DNA of 64,000 nt from a bacterium (GCA_021817945.1 JAKAFL010000002.1:1-64000), one strand, 5' to 3'; numbered from the stretch's first letter, positions 18,943 to 28,075 are shown. Numbers and translations are program-made. Notes: generated from the letters alone by a model not told the origin.

Positions 18943-19422
18943 CTACTGGACCTGCAGAACGCGGGCCGTCCTGGATTCACGCCCTTCCCCCAGTGTCACG
19001 TGGCTGCCCACGCAGTTTCCGCACAGCTTGGAGCCCAGGGGTGACTGGGGCGTAATCACGAGAATCTCCTTGCGGTCATGGAGGATTTCCGTGCCGCCCG
19101 CACGCGGTCCCAGGAAATACCAGGAGCACTCCCCGGCGGCATCCACCTGCACGAGAGATCCCAAGCCAATTACCGGACTGTCCGGCAATGGCTTGGCCAG
19201 GAGCGCCTGGAATTCACGGATGGAAAGAGCCAGTTCATGAGCCTGCTTGGATTGGCCGCTGGCCAGATAGGAAGCCTCCAGGCCGCGGGTGTCATATTTG
19301 TTCTCCGCCTTGTTCTGCTCGTGCGTGGCCTCGGCCCGGGCAAACTGGGCCGCCCTCAGGCAGGTATCCAACTCACCGGAAAGCTTGTCCACGATCTTGG
19401 AAACTATGGCGCGCTTGTTCAC
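18943..19422 (-). CDS. GreA/GreB-like RNA polymerase-binding protein
   Basis: The 159-residue protein has an N-terminal helical part with the conserved string EATHEQNKAENKYDTRGLEA (residues about 30-49) and a C-terminal domain like that of GreA/GreB (VIGLGSLVQVDAAGECSWYF; ITPQSPLGSKLCGNCVGSHV). Members act through the secondary channel of RNA polymerase, but the coiled-coil tip acidic pair of true GreA is not evident. A transcription-factor role is therefore inferred from the family. Monocistronic, convergent with rng. Confidence 0.75.
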   Translation of the reverse strand: MNKRAIVSKIVDKLSGELDTCLRAAQFARAEATHEQNKAENKYDTRGLEASYLASGQSKQAHELALSIREFQALLAKPLPDSPVIGLGSLVQVDAAGECSWYFLGPRAGGTEILHDRKEILVITPQSPLGSKLCGNCVGSHVTLGEGRESRTARVLQVQ

Positions 19423-19513
19423 GTGCCCCCCAACCTAAAAAATAAGCCACACAGCGCAAACCTTTTTTCATCAACCCCCTTTCAAAGCGCAAACGGTAAA
19501 GGGACTGCCTTCG

Positions 19514-19789
19514 GTGTTGCGGCGGGAGGGGTGTCGCGTGAGCGAGAAACGCGTTGGGCGGCTGTGGCGGAGCGCCAAGTATGAAAACATCTGTTTGCAA
19601 GATTACGGAGATGGGTTGGAGACTGAACGAGGGTTGGCGAAATGGTTTAAGCGCTACAACACCACGCGCCCGCATCAAGCATTGAATGATGCGATGCCTT
19701 CGGCCTTGTATTGGGAACCCGTATCCCACGCCACCAAGCCAACGACCTTGGAAGCAATGAAACCCCGAGGGACCCTTCGCCTCAGATAG
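19514..19789 (+). pseudogene. IS3-family transposase remnant (internal deletion)
   Basis: The frame begins with LRREGCRVSEKRVGRLWR, which matches the N-terminal HTH region of IS3 OrfB. It passes directly into SAKYENICLQDYGDGLETER and WFKRYNTTRPHQALNDAMPS, the C-terminal end of the same protein. The whole DDE catalytic core (about 170 residues) is missing, so the element is dead. Junction lies near 19570. It abuts a second, unrelated transposase tail. Confidence 0.75.
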
Positions 19790-19875
19790 CGCTGAAGAAA
19801 ACCACTGAAGACAAACTCCGAAAGTTATTCACTCTCCTTGGCAACCTCAATCGCGAGGTAACGAAGCTCCAATGA
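19780..19875 (+). pseudogene. C-terminal tail of an IS481-like integrase-type transposase
   Basis: A 31-residue frame reads IALKKTTEDKLRKLFTLLGN and ends NREVTKLQ with a TGA at 19873-19875. It matches the tail of the transposase remnant at 34645-34905 (SLKKNIQDK; LGNLNREETKLE). Nothing upstream belongs to this element; it was cut where it meets the IS3 remnant. Confidence 0.6.
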
Positions 19876-19914
19876 CTCCATCCGCCGGTAACATTTTGCC
19901 GTGAGTCAACACGC
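19790..19914 (+). repeat. 125-bp IS-end repeat, copy 1
   Basis: This stretch (CGCTGAAGAAAA ... GTCAACACGC) matches the reverse complement of 34606-34730 over the same 125-bp length, including a shared run AACCTCAATCGCGAGG and GCCGGTAACATTTTGCC. It represents the right end of one IS family, covering the transposase 3' end and the terminal sequence. Confidence 0.8.
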
Positions 19915-19966
19915 AGGGTTGAAAAGATGCTTCCAGCGTAGGGAGGGCTTGCTAATCATTGTGTAG

Positions 19967-20533
19967 TCAGTCCGTGCTGCCGAGTTCGACCAGTTCGTTT
20001 AGAAATTCCACCAACTTGTGAACACTGGTGGACGGATTTTGCCGTTCGGGAAACTTTTCACCCATATCCCGCCAGTGGCGCTCCAATTTGCGCGCAAATT
20101 TCAAGGCGGTTGCTTGAAAAGGCTTCACTTGGTCGTAGATGGTTTTATCCGCCTTGTCGTATTCAAGATTGGGTTTCAGTTTCGCTTTGTATTGTTTTCG
20201 GCTGATGCCGGCATCGTGATAATTAAAGTGGAGCAGATACCAGAGTTCAAACGCCTCGTTCGCCCACGCCACCTTGATGCCGTTGGCCCGCGCCAGTTCA
20301 AACTCGCGGATATAATTTCCCAGCGGAAAGCTGTCGCGGTCGAATACGCACCAGACTTCGTTATAGGGCTGGCACGCCTTTACCGCGATGCCTTTGAACT
20401 TGATTGCCTCTTCCACCAGACCGTCGGTATTCATCCCCATTCCAACCGGAAATACTTCGGCACGCTTCGAGTCAATTTTAAACAATTTGAAGTAATCGCA
20501 CGCGCTCTTACTATCCTCGCACACAATTAACAC
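19967..20533 (-). CDS. RloB-like protein (partner of the upstream ATPase)
   Basis: The protein (188 residues from the GTG at 20533) starts VLIVCEDSKSACDYFKLF and contains WCVFDRDSF, NEAFELWYLLHFNY and a C-terminal NPSTSVHKLVEFLNEL. These are features of the RloB family, a Toprim-like predicted nuclease found with an AAA ATPase (RloA) in phage-defence and restriction loci. The E in VCED and the D-x-D of VFDRDSF are probable metal ligands. The reading frame continues upstream with a basic, RloB-like stretch (TPGRRPADTRERRR) up to the rloA stop but offers no start codon, so the true N-terminus is unclear or frameshifted. Confidence 0.7.
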   Translation of the reverse strand: MLIVCEDSKSACDYFKLFKIDSKRAEVFPVGMGMNTDGLVEEAIKFKGIAVKACQPYNEVWCVFDRDSFPLGNYIREFELARANGIKVAWANEAFELWYLLHFNYHDAGISRKQYKAKLKPNLEYDKADKTIYDQVKPFQATALKFARKLERHWRDMGEKFPERQNPSTSVHKLVEFLNELVELGSTD

Positions 20534-20577
20534 CCGCCGACGCTCCCTTGTATCGGCGGGGCGGCGTCCGGGCGTTT

Positions 20578-21873
20578 TTAATTCCCAAGGCTTATTCCCC
20601 CGGCATGATCCAAAACTCCTTGCAGGTCGCCCACATGGGGAATGCCGCCAAACTGGCCGAGCAGGTATTCCTTGGCAAACTTAGCCTCTTTCCGGACGCC
20701 CTTGATTTCGTCCAAGCAGAAAAGCCGCGAGGCGCCAAAGCCATTTTTCTCCACAAACCACACCTGGTCGCGCCGGATGCGTTGCGGATCGAGCAAGCCT
20801 TCATCGTGCGTGGCAAAAATCAGTTGGGCATTTTTTTGGTTCGCGGAGCTGTTGAACAATCCCACCAGTGCCTTGGTGAGTAACGGATGCAGCCGCGCTT
20901 CCAGTTCGTCCACGAATAAGACCGCACCTTCGCGTAGCGTGTGCAAAAACGGTCCCGTCATCGCCACAAATTTTTGCGTCCCGGCGGATTCTTCCGCCTT
21001 GAGGTCAAATTGAACCATGCCTACCGGTTGGTCTTTGGCGTCAAAACGCTGATGAAAGGTTTTCACCGTAAATGCCCCCGCCGCGCTTCGCAAAACGAGT
21101 TCACGCACTGCTTGAGGCATATCTTTTGGGATCATGTCCGGTATTTTGTCAGTCGCAATGTCTTGCCGCTCCAATTTCTCGATGCCGATGTCCACCTGTC
21201 TCACCAGTTCGCGGATCAAGGGGCCATATTCGGCATCGTTCAGGAGGTTAGCCGTGAAATTCATGTAACCTGCGTCATCCAGCCCTGAAATGTTGCGAAA
21301 CTGGTTCATCCATTTCATCACCTCGCCGGCAATCTCCCCATTGAATTGCGCCGCCACGGAAAGGAACAAGGCATTGGCGCGGGTCCGCTTTTCCAACCCT
21401 TTGCCTTCTTTGAAAGCGTCGGTTGGGTTAATCACGTCTTTTTCCCGCGTGAACAATGTCGTTTCGCGGATGGAATCGGCTTGGCTGAATAGCCACTCCG
21501 TTACGATGGCTTGCGGGGTGGCTTCAAAACCGTAGCGATAACGCGTCCCGTTTTGCAGGAAGATTGCTTCAAAAAAACTCGGCTCCTTTTCCGTCGCGCT
21601 ATTCAGGCGAAACGGCGTCACCGCGATGGGTTCACCTGTTTGGGAATCTTTTGAGGATTCTTGCACCATGTCGCGAAATTTCATCATCGCTTTCAAAAAG
21701 TTGGATTTCCCCCCTGCGTTCGGCCCGTAGATGGCAGCCGCTTTCACCAACCGGATGTGGGGCGGTTTGGCGACGTTGTCATCATCTCGCCAGTCGTCGT
21801 GAGTGGCCTCCAAGGAAAGTGTTGCTTTGTCCTTGAAAGACTTAAAATTGCCGACTGTAAATTGAATAATCAT
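20578..21873 (-). CDS. RloA-like AAA/ABC-type ATPase
   Basis: The 431-residue ATPase begins MIIQFTVGNFKSF, with Walker A GPNAGGKSN near residue 55. It has an ABC-like signature ESAGTQKF near 315, Walker B AVLFVDELEARLHP near 340 and the switch histidine ATHDEGLL near 372. Family members (AAA_15/21, RloA/AbiL-like) pair with RloB or other nucleases in anti-phage systems. Here rloB follows directly, with its coding-like sequence touching the rloA stop. Surrounding transposase debris suggests a defence-type island. The target and mechanism are not known from sequence. Confidence 0.8.
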   Translation of the reverse strand: MIIQFTVGNFKSFKDKATLSLEATHDDWRDDDNVAKPPHIRLVKAAAIYGPNAGGKSNFLKAMMKFRDMVQESSKDSQTGEPIAVTPFRLNSATEKEPSFFEAIFLQNGTRYRYGFEATPQAIVTEWLFSQADSIRETTLFTREKDVINPTDAFKEGKGLEKRTRANALFLSVAAQFNGEIAGEVMKWMNQFRNISGLDDAGYMNFTANLLNDAEYGPLIRELVRQVDIGIEKLERQDIATDKIPDMIPKDMPQAVRELVLRSAAGAFTVKTFHQRFDAKDQPVGMVQFDLKAEESAGTQKFVAMTGPFLHTLREGAVLFVDELEARLHPLLTKALVGLFNSSANQKNAQLIFATHDEGLLDPQRIRRDQVWFVEKNGFGASRLFCLDEIKGVRKEAKFAKEYLLGQFGGIPHVGDLQGVLDHAGGISLGN

Positions 21874-22424
21874 ATCAACTGTGTTAACTTAAACCACAAA
21901 ACAGCCTATTGAAAAGCCTGTCTTTGAATTTATTTTTCGAATTACGCATTTTAAGCTTTAATGAGATTCCTGCCAAATGAATTATCCATCGAAGACTTGG
22001 ATGATTACCGAGACGATTGGGTTTTCAACATGACAAAGAATCAAGGTTTACCATGCGCGCTATTGCGCCAAAAAACTCAGTCTGCGAATTGCGCTGCGTC
22101 GCGCCATTGTGCCACGTCCTCGACTTTTTGCGGTGGTAAACCTGGTGTATCCTTTCCTATGAAAGGTTGACCAACCGCATGGTCCCCTCGCATGGGACAA
22201 CGGAGTGGCGAGGACGGTTGGGACAACGGCGCTTCCCAGTCGCTGGAAATCAAGCGGCCCAAGTGCAGTTTCGCCACCCAATTCCCGCAGCCCGTTTGAC
22301 TCGCAGTTACTCTCAAACCGTTCTGAGGATGATTAAAAAGCTGGCCTTTTGAAAGGGGTCGCCTAGAGTTTGGGCATCTGTTTTAACAAGGTTTTAATAT
22401 TTTAAAAATTGGGAGAATTGAGAT
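21874..22424. other. Gene-poor region upstream of transketolase
   Basis: About 550 bp without a convincing gene. A plus-strand frame at 21961 opens MRFLPNELSIEDLDDYRDDW, which looks protein-like, but it loses that character after about 28 residues where an inverted-repeat element begins (22044). A minus-strand frame (about 22080-22316) ending QKVEDVAQWRDAAQFAD is possible but unsupported. GGGAG at about 22411 serves the transketolase start. Confidence 0.4.
22044..22143. repeat. 100-bp segment with 10-bp terminal inverted repeats
   Basis: AGGTTTACCA (22044-22053) and TGGTAAACCT (22134-22143) are perfect inverted repeats bounding about 80 bp. It interrupts a protein-like frame and could be a small non-autonomous element. 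No target duplication was recognised. Confidence 0.4.
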
Positions 22425-24500
22425 ATGGCTGCTGATAATTCCGTGGTTCAAACTGTGCAGGCCCCGCCCCTGGCTCCATTGGCGTTGAAATCCAGGCTGG
22501 CTTCCACCCCAGCGCGCGCGCCCCGGTTTTCCATCCGGGTCAAAAATGCGAGCGGCGCCGAGGTTGTGGCAGGCGATCCCCGGGCAACGCGAGCCTTGGT
22601 GGCGCTCATGGACGTCCATGCCGTGTTGGGAGGTGCCGCCTGCCACTGGGGCGGACCAGCCGCTTTTGCCGAAATCAACGCCGCCATCCACGCCATCATG
22701 TTTGCCACCAAGGGCCGTGAATGGCATGAGGCCTACAACTTTGTGAACGACGCCGGCCATGCCGAAAACGGCATCTACGCCCTGCGCGCCAACTACGGCT
22801 TTGACGGCCTCACGCTGGAGGATTTGAAGGGATTCCGGGGCATCGCCAGCAAGCTGACCGGGCACGGAGAATCCCATTTGAATCCCCAAGGGGTTTTGCT
22901 GAGCAACGGCCCATTGGGATCCGCCCTGCCCCAGGCCCAAGGCCTGGCCATAGGGGACAAAGTGGCGGGCCGCGACCGGGTCACTCTCTGTACTGTCAGC
23001 GATGGTGCCAGCATGGAAGGCGAAGCCAAGGAAGCGTTTGCTGCCATCCCGGGGTTGGCCGGAAAAGGACGTCTCAACCCGTTTGTCCTGGTGATTTCAG
23101 ACAACGACACCAAGCTTTCCGGGCGAATTACCAAGGATTCCTTCAGCATGCAGCCCACTTTTGCAGCCATGGCAGATTTGGGGTGGAATGTGATTCATGT
23201 TCCGCACGGCAATCAACTCCAGGATGTGTATCTGGCGGTGGAAAAAGCCGTGGCCCAGGCGCGTGCCAACCCTTTGCAGCCCGTCTGCCTGCTCTGTAAA
23301 ACGGTCAAAGGCTATGGCATCAAAGCCACGGAGGAAAATTCCACAGGCGGCCACGGCTTCCCACTCGCCAATGGCGAAAACATCCTGCAATGGATGACGG
23401 AACTTTTCAAAAACGACGTGGTCCCTGCAGAGTTGATGGCCTGGGCCCAAGGCTTGCGCGCCGATTGGGAAAAAGCGGATGCCGCGAAAAAGGCCAAGGC
23501 CGCTTCCCCGGCCCCCGCCGCCCCCAAGCCAAAAACCGACAAGGTCCAAGCCGGACTGGCCCGCGCCGCTGTGCGCGCCGCCACGGAGGGATTGCCCGTC
23601 TTCAGTGTTTCCGCAGATGTCCAGGGTTCCACCGGCATCAGTCTTTTCCAGAAAAGTCTCCCAGATCGCTTTATCGAGGTGGGTATTGCTGAATCCAACA
23701 TGATCAGCGTGGCTGCGGGGTTGGCCAAAACCGGGTTCATTCCCATTGTGGACACCTTCGGGCAGTTTGGCGTCACCAAGGGCAATCTGCCTCTCACGAT
23801 GGCTGCCCTCTCCCAGGCTCCGGTCATTGCCATTTTCTCCCATGTGGGTTTTCAGGACGCCGCCGATGGCGCCTCCCATCAGGCCACAACTTACTTTGCC
23901 GCCACCAGTGCCATTCCGCACACGGTGGTGATCGCACCGAGTTGCGCGGATGAGGCGGAATCCCTCATGCTGCAAGCCATTCGCAAGGTTGCCGCCGACC
24001 GCGCCGCTGGCCGCGATGGGGACAGTTACCTCTTCTTCGTCGGTCGCGAGAATTATCCCCTGACCTGGATTGAAGGCGCCTCCTTTCCCTGGGGCAAAGC
24101 CCAGGTTCTATCCAATGGAGATGATGTGGTCCTGATCGGCTGCGGCGTGCTGGTGAACAAAGCCATTGAGGCCGGTCGGATGCTGGCCAGCAAGGGCGTT
24201 CACGCCACGGTCATCAATAATCCTTTCGTCAACCGCGTGGATATGGAATCCATCGGGCCTGCTGTGAAACGCTGCGGCGGGCGGGTGGTGACCATCGAAG
24301 ACCATCAGGTGATCGGAGGCATGGGTGCCCAAGTGGCCCACGCCTTGTCCAATGCCGGCATTCCCCACTCCATGAAATCCCTCGGCATCCACAATGAATT
24401 TGGACAAAGCGCCTACCTGGCCGAGGAATTGTACGTGAAACACGGCCTCACCTCCGCCAAGATGGTGGATGCCGCCCTGGCTCTTCTTCAAAAATCCTGA
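22425..24500 (+). CDS. tkt: Transketolase
   Basis: The 691-residue enzyme transfers two-carbon units in the pentose phosphate pathway. The N-terminal thiamine-diphosphate domain contains GHGESHLNPQGV, then VSDGASMEGEAKEAF (a variant of the GDG metal-binding motif) near residue 190 and SDNDTKLSGR. A Lys/Ala/Pro-rich linker lies around 355-375. The central domain has VFSVSADVQGSTG and the catalytic glutamate in EVGIAESNMISVAAGLA near 422. The C-terminal domain ends VKHGLTSAKMVDAALALL. GGGAG nine bases before the ATG supports the start. It is monocistronic and convergent with hipA. Confidence 0.93.
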   Translation: MAADNSVVQTVQAPPLAPLALKSRLASTPARAPRFSIRVKNASGAEVVAGDPRATRALVALMDVHAVLGGAACHWGGPAAFAEINAAIHAIMFATKGREWHEAYNFVNDAGHAENGIYALRANYGFDGLTLEDLKGFRGIASKLTGHGESHLNPQGVLLSNGPLGSALPQAQGLAIGDKVAGRDRVTLCTVSDGASMEGEAKEAFAAIPGLAGKGRLNPFVLVISDNDTKLSGRITKDSFSMQPTFAAMADLGWNVIHVPHGNQLQDVYLAVEKAVAQARANPLQPVCLLCKTVKGYGIKATEENSTGGHGFPLANGENILQWMTELFKNDVVPAELMAWAQGLRADWEKADAAKKAKAASPAPAAPKPKTDKVQAGLARAAVRAATEGLPVFSVSADVQGSTGISLFQKSLPDRFIEVGIAESNMISVAAGLAKTGFIPIVDTFGQFGVTKGNLPLTMAALSQAPVIAIFSHVGFQDAADGASHQATTYFAATSAIPHTVVIAPSCADEAESLMLQAIRKVAADRAAGRDGDSYLFFVGRENYPLTWIEGASFPWGKAQVLSNGDDVVLIGCGVLVNKAIEAGRMLASKGVHATVINNPFVNRVDMESIGPAVKRCGGRVVTIEDHQVIGGMGAQVAHALSNAGIPHSMKSLGIHNEFGQSAYLAEELYVKHGLTSAKMVDAALALLQKS

Positions 24501-24620
24501 GCGGGTTCCCCAGGCGGGTTCGAAAGTGTTTCCGCTTTGAGTTTAGGCCTTGCCAAAGGACAGGTCCGTCCATGTGCCCGCCCTGAACATGGCCTCGACA
24601 ATGTCGGCAAACACCAGTCT

Positions 24621-25925
24621 TCATGCATGCGACATCTGTCGGAAATTTTTCTGGATCTGCCTGCCCCAGGGGCCCGGCACTTTCGCCCGGTCCGCGTAGT
24701 CCATCCACTTGGATAAAGCCGATTGAACCTCGGCAATAATGGCCTCGGCCCGTCCGCGCTTCATCATTGCATTTTGGGCGCATGCGCGAAAATCCGCCAA
24801 TACGAAATCATCCCGTTTGCCATTCATCGTCATTTGATGCGTTGCCGTCCAGTTGCCGTTTGGATTGAAGGCATAGGTCACGTCAAACGCCGGCGCCAGC
24901 GCCCATTGCCCGGCCTTGTCCATCAGGAATGCGATGTTTTTGACATGGTCATCCTGGTTGCGTGCCATGATGTTGAATGCCATCCGCCGAAATTGTTCCT
25001 CCACCGCCGCCATGGGCAGGTCAAGTTGCCGGATGATCATCAGCGCCTGTTCGTAGGAATAGGCCCCCGCCGCATTGAAATCAAAATGCGCCATCGCGCA
25101 GAGCGATTGCATGTGCAGCTTTTGGCCCCCAGGCAGCCGGTCAAATCGGCGCGTCATGAAATGCCGGCGTCCGCCCTCCTCCAGCAGCCGGCATTCACTC
25201 ATGGTGATGCCAGCCTCCCGGGCCATGAGGTAATAGGCGTATTCAATCGCCCCAAACCCCTTGGGATCCTCCAATTCCTTGTCCTTGTTGCCGGTGACGC
25301 CATCAAATTTCAGCAGCCAATAGTCGAACCCTTTTCCAGCCTCGACCTGTCCCGATCGCACTTCATTCGTTTCCCGGTTCCATGCAATGACAGCCTTGGC
25401 GCGGGCGCCTCCGGCGGAGGTGCCAACCCGCAAAATGTCATTCAATGCATTTTTGCGCTTTTCACCGGCGAAGGTGGTTTTGAGGCTTTTGCGGTTCATC
25501 AACACCTCCGAGGCCAGTTTCACCAGCGCATCCATTTCAATTTTTCTGGCCGGCTGCGGCTTTGGCCCAATCGCCGGGGCAAATTCAAGCGCGCCCATTC
25601 CGCGCGTGCCGGTGTAACAGAGGCGCTCCACCGCGTTGAAACTCTCCGGCGTCCGGCCCAGCGTGGCCAGCCAGACATCTATCAACGCATTACCAAACCG
25701 ATCAGGCAGCGAATCAGCCAGCAAACCCGGCAAACCATGAAATGTCCGGTCAGCCAGTTGGGGAAAAACATAAACCCGGTCGCTCAAAGGCATGGTGATG
25801 GGCGAAATGGCTATGCCGCTCCGTGAAAAGGCCGGATCGTACTGGAAGGCCGCGGCACGGGCGCCCTCTTCCAGCGAGACCGCGCCAATGGTTCGGCCCC
25901 AAAGTTTGACTTCCGCCAGAGTCAT
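24621..25925 (-). CDS. hipA: HipA-family serine/threonine kinase toxin
   Basis: The product (434 residues from the ATG at 25925) has an N-terminal subdomain (AEVKLWGRTIGAVSLEEGAR) and a kinase domain. Visible motifs are the P-loop-like VGTSAGGARAKAVIAW, YWLLKFDGV, the catalytic loop NIMARNQDDHVKNIAF (Asp-Asp-His near residue 330) and the metal-binding PAFDVTYAF. HipA toxins phosphorylate glutamyl-tRNA synthetase or other targets and cause growth arrest. The ATG overlaps the hipB stop (ATGA), so I chose it over an in-frame ATG at 25946. All key kinase residues are present. Confidence 0.88.
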   Translation of the reverse strand: MTLAEVKLWGRTIGAVSLEEGARAAAFQYDPAFSRSGIAISPITMPLSDRVYVFPQLADRTFHGLPGLLADSLPDRFGNALIDVWLATLGRTPESFNAVERLCYTGTRGMGALEFAPAIGPKPQPARKIEMDALVKLASEVLMNRKSLKTTFAGEKRKNALNDILRVGTSAGGARAKAVIAWNRETNEVRSGQVEAGKGFDYWLLKFDGVTGNKDKELEDPKGFGAIEYAYYLMAREAGITMSECRLLEEGGRRHFMTRRFDRLPGGQKLHMQSLCAMAHFDFNAAGAYSYEQALMIIRQLDLPMAAVEEQFRRMAFNIMARNQDDHVKNIAFLMDKAGQWALAPAFDVTYAFNPNGNWTATHQMTMNGKRDDFVLADFRACAQNAMMKRGRAEAIIAEVQSALSKWMDYADRAKVPGPWGRQIQKNFRQMSHA

Positions 25926-26275
25926 GAGTTTTCTCCCCACTGCCATTTCTTGGCGGACTCCCTCAGAACGAGGGCTTTTGTGGCACGTTGGCGGCGCTGG
26001 CCTGCACGCTTCAATTGTTCCACAGGGCTGGCCATCGGCTCCGGCACAAGCAGGTCAAACCGCTCCATCAAGTCCAACACACGGCAAACACGGATGAAGC
26101 CATCCAACCGGGGCGACACACCCCCGGATTCCAGGCGCTGCACCGTGCTTTTAGAAACCCCGGCCTGTTCAGCAAGGTGAACCTGGCTGAGGTTCTTTTC
26201 CAGCCGCACCAAGGCAAGACGACGCCCGATCTCCCCCAGCACCGCCGCATCAGTGGCTTGTTTTGAAAAATTCAT
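25922..26275 (-). CDS. hipB: HipB-family antitoxin/repressor
   Basis: The 117-residue protein has an XRE helix-turn-helix (residues about 17-70; LALVRLEKNLSQVHLAEQAG then VSKSTVQRLESGG) followed by a basic C-terminal tail (GQRRQRATKALVLRES). HipB binds its own promoter and neutralises HipA. It is the first gene of the pair, transcribed from a well-formed promoter with an inverted repeat between -35 and -10. Confidence 0.85.
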   Translation of the reverse strand: MNFSKQATDAAVLGEIGRRLALVRLEKNLSQVHLAEQAGVSKSTVQRLESGGVSPRLDGFIRVCRVLDLMERFDLLVPEPMASPVEQLKRAGQRRQRATKALVLRESAKKWQWGENS

Positions 26276-26282
26276 AACGCAT

Positions 26283-26313
26283 CAAATATGAGTTATTAAC
26301 CAATATTTGTCAA
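26283..26313 (-). promoter_or_regulatory. hipBA promoter with operator-like inverted repeat
   Basis: On the minus strand TTGACA (26308-26313) and CATATT (26285-26290) are separated by 17 bp, giving a near-consensus sigma-70 promoter just upstream of hipB. A perfect 7-bp inverted repeat, CAAATAT (26283-26289) and ATATTTG (26303-26309), spans the spacer and is a good candidate for HipB autoregulation. Confidence 0.65.
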
Positions 26314-26469
26314 TCAATGATTCTTTTATGATGCTTTATAAAAATGGCATTCAGGCTTCATGGAAGGCTTTGCCCCATTACCGACGGGAGATTTTGCAGC
26401 CAGCGAGGTATTCCCCCAGCCACAATCCCTTTCAACAGGCACCCAAGGCTGGGTGATGGACCTTGCCTC

Positions 26470-27054
26470 CTACTTTTGAAGGACATTGACCCTGGCAGGG
26501 GGCAAATTGAGCCAGACAATCTTGGAGGCCCTGAGTTTGAATGTGGATGAACCCCGGGACCGGCGTTTGTGTATCTGGTAGGAATATTGGACCCAGGTGC
26601 CTTGAGGCTCAAGGATGGAGCGGATTTTTTGCGCCAGGGCTTCGGCCTGCTCGTGCTTGAAATTCACCAGTGGAAGGCTTGAAATGATGGCACCCACGGA
26701 ACAGACCGGGAAGGGCAATTCAGCCAGCAAAACATCCATGGACCATGCGTCACCGGCAATGATTTGGGCCTTGGGAAAACGTTTTCGCAGCAAATTGGCC
26801 AGGGTGGGATTGTGCTCGATGGCCACCAAACGGTCCTCGCGAAGGCCCTGTTTAAGCAGGGCTTCCGTTACGGCGCCAGTGCCTGGACCCAATTCCAAAA
26901 CATAACTATCGGGATCGCGAGGGAGCCAGCGAGCCATGGTCATGGCCAGGCGCGGGGAGCTGGGAGCCACCGCGCCGGTACGCTGCGGGTTGACGAGCCA
27001 TTCGCGCAAAAAAAGCGTGGAATCGCTCAAGGCCGCCATCCATTTATTAGCCAT
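26470..27054 (-). CDS. SAM-dependent methyltransferase, phospholipid N-methyltransferase-like
   Basis: The protein (194 residues from the ATG at 27054) starts with FLREWLVNPQRTGAVAPSSP, followed by the SAM-binding motif I VLELGPGTGAVTEALL and the acidic loop AIEHNP. Further motifs are IIAGDAW and SSLPLVNF. This arrangement resembles PmtA-type phosphatidylethanolamine N-methyltransferases and the related KsgA fold. The substrate cannot be fixed from sequence. Starts at 27105 and 27039 are possible alternatives. Confidence 0.7.
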   Translation of the reverse strand: MANKWMAALSDSTLFLREWLVNPQRTGAVAPSSPRLAMTMARWLPRDPDSYVLELGPGTGAVTEALLKQGLREDRLVAIEHNPTLANLLRKRFPKAQIIAGDAWSMDVLLAELPFPVCSVGAIISSLPLVNFKHEQAEALAQKIRSILEPQGTWVQYSYQIHKRRSRGSSTFKLRASKIVWLNLPPARVNVLQK

Positions 27055-27175
27055 GGTCAAAATGATCCAAACCCCAAATACCCCCAAAATGCGCCAAGTG
27101 CGCAAGCAAAAGGGGCACGGCGTGAAATTGTCAAGGGGGACATTAACAAATCAGGGTTTTGGGTGCCACACAAAT

Positions 27176-28057
27176 CTACGTCACAAAAACAGGCCAGGAA
27201 GGGCATATGGGGGGCTTTCGGCACAAAAACCAATCACAGAAAAAAACCGGCACTCGAAACGAGGATGCGCCGGGGTTATCGTTCTCGTGGGATTGGGTTT
27301 CTAGAATTTTGGCCAGTGCCGCTTTTCTGGCCGTCCAGTCGTCCCAACTTGCGGACCATTTCACTCCCTGGAAGCGAGCTTGGGCTTGGCTCCATTCTTG
27401 AGACAGGATTTGGCAAACCTTCCTGGCATTGGATATTTCCCCATATTTGACGAGGTTCTCGGCCAGGTTGATTTGATTTTCCGGGTATTGGGGAGCCAGT
27501 TGGCGGGCTTTCTCCAAAAAAACACGGGCCTTGTGCCGGTTGCCAACGCTGGTGATTCGAGGGGCGGTTTGATAGAGCAAACCCAGGTTCCGTTCAGGCC
27601 CGGCATAATCCATGAGGGGATCCAAAACGCTGGCCGCCTTGAATTCGCGCTCCATTTCCTTGACCATGAACAGGGCGGACCAGACTTCGACCCTGGCGAG
27701 CTGCCCCAAGTCCATGCCGAGGTAATAGTGGGCGGGGGCGTACTGGGGATTTATTTTCAAGGCTTTCCGACAGGCCTCCACACCTTCACGCGCCAAGCTG
27801 GCCCGTTCCTGTTTGTTGGTGGCCATATCCGCTGCGTCATAGCAGGCGCAAGCCAAAATTGCGGCGTTGGTGGGATTGAATGAACCTTGGCGGCACATTT
27901 GACGGGCATTTTGAAGCTGGGCCAAAACGTAGTTTTTGTAATCCTGCCGGGGAGCGGCCCAAGCGGAGACGTGGAGGAAGACCCAGCAAAACACTGTCAA
28001 GGCCCAGCCCTGCCAGAATCCCTTGTTCCAGGGACGGTATTTAAAAGTTGCCTTCAT
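27176..28057 (-). CDS. Exported TPR-repeat protein
   Basis: The 293-residue product has a signal peptide (WALTVFCWVFLHVSAWA, cleavage after AWA) and then helical repeats of TPR type, for example EGVEACRKALKINPQYAPAH and KARVFLEKARQLAPQYPENQ. Such proteins mediate protein contacts, here in the periplasm or anchored to a membrane. The last 30 residues are Pro/Cys/Phe-rich and look like read-through sequence, so the ancestral end may have been earlier. Function unknown. Confidence 0.65.
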   Translation of the reverse strand: MKATFKYRPWNKGFWQGWALTVFCWVFLHVSAWAAPRQDYKNYVLAQLQNARQMCRQGSFNPTNAAILACACYDAADMATNKQERASLAREGVEACRKALKINPQYAPAHYYLGMDLGQLARVEVWSALFMVKEMEREFKAASVLDPLMDYAGPERNLGLLYQTAPRITSVGNRHKARVFLEKARQLAPQYPENQINLAENLVKYGEISNARKVCQILSQEWSQAQARFQGVKWSASWDDWTARKAALAKILETQSHENDNPGASSFRVPVFFCDWFLCRKPPICPSWPVFVT

Positions 28058-28075
28058 CGAGCGCTGAATTATAAT

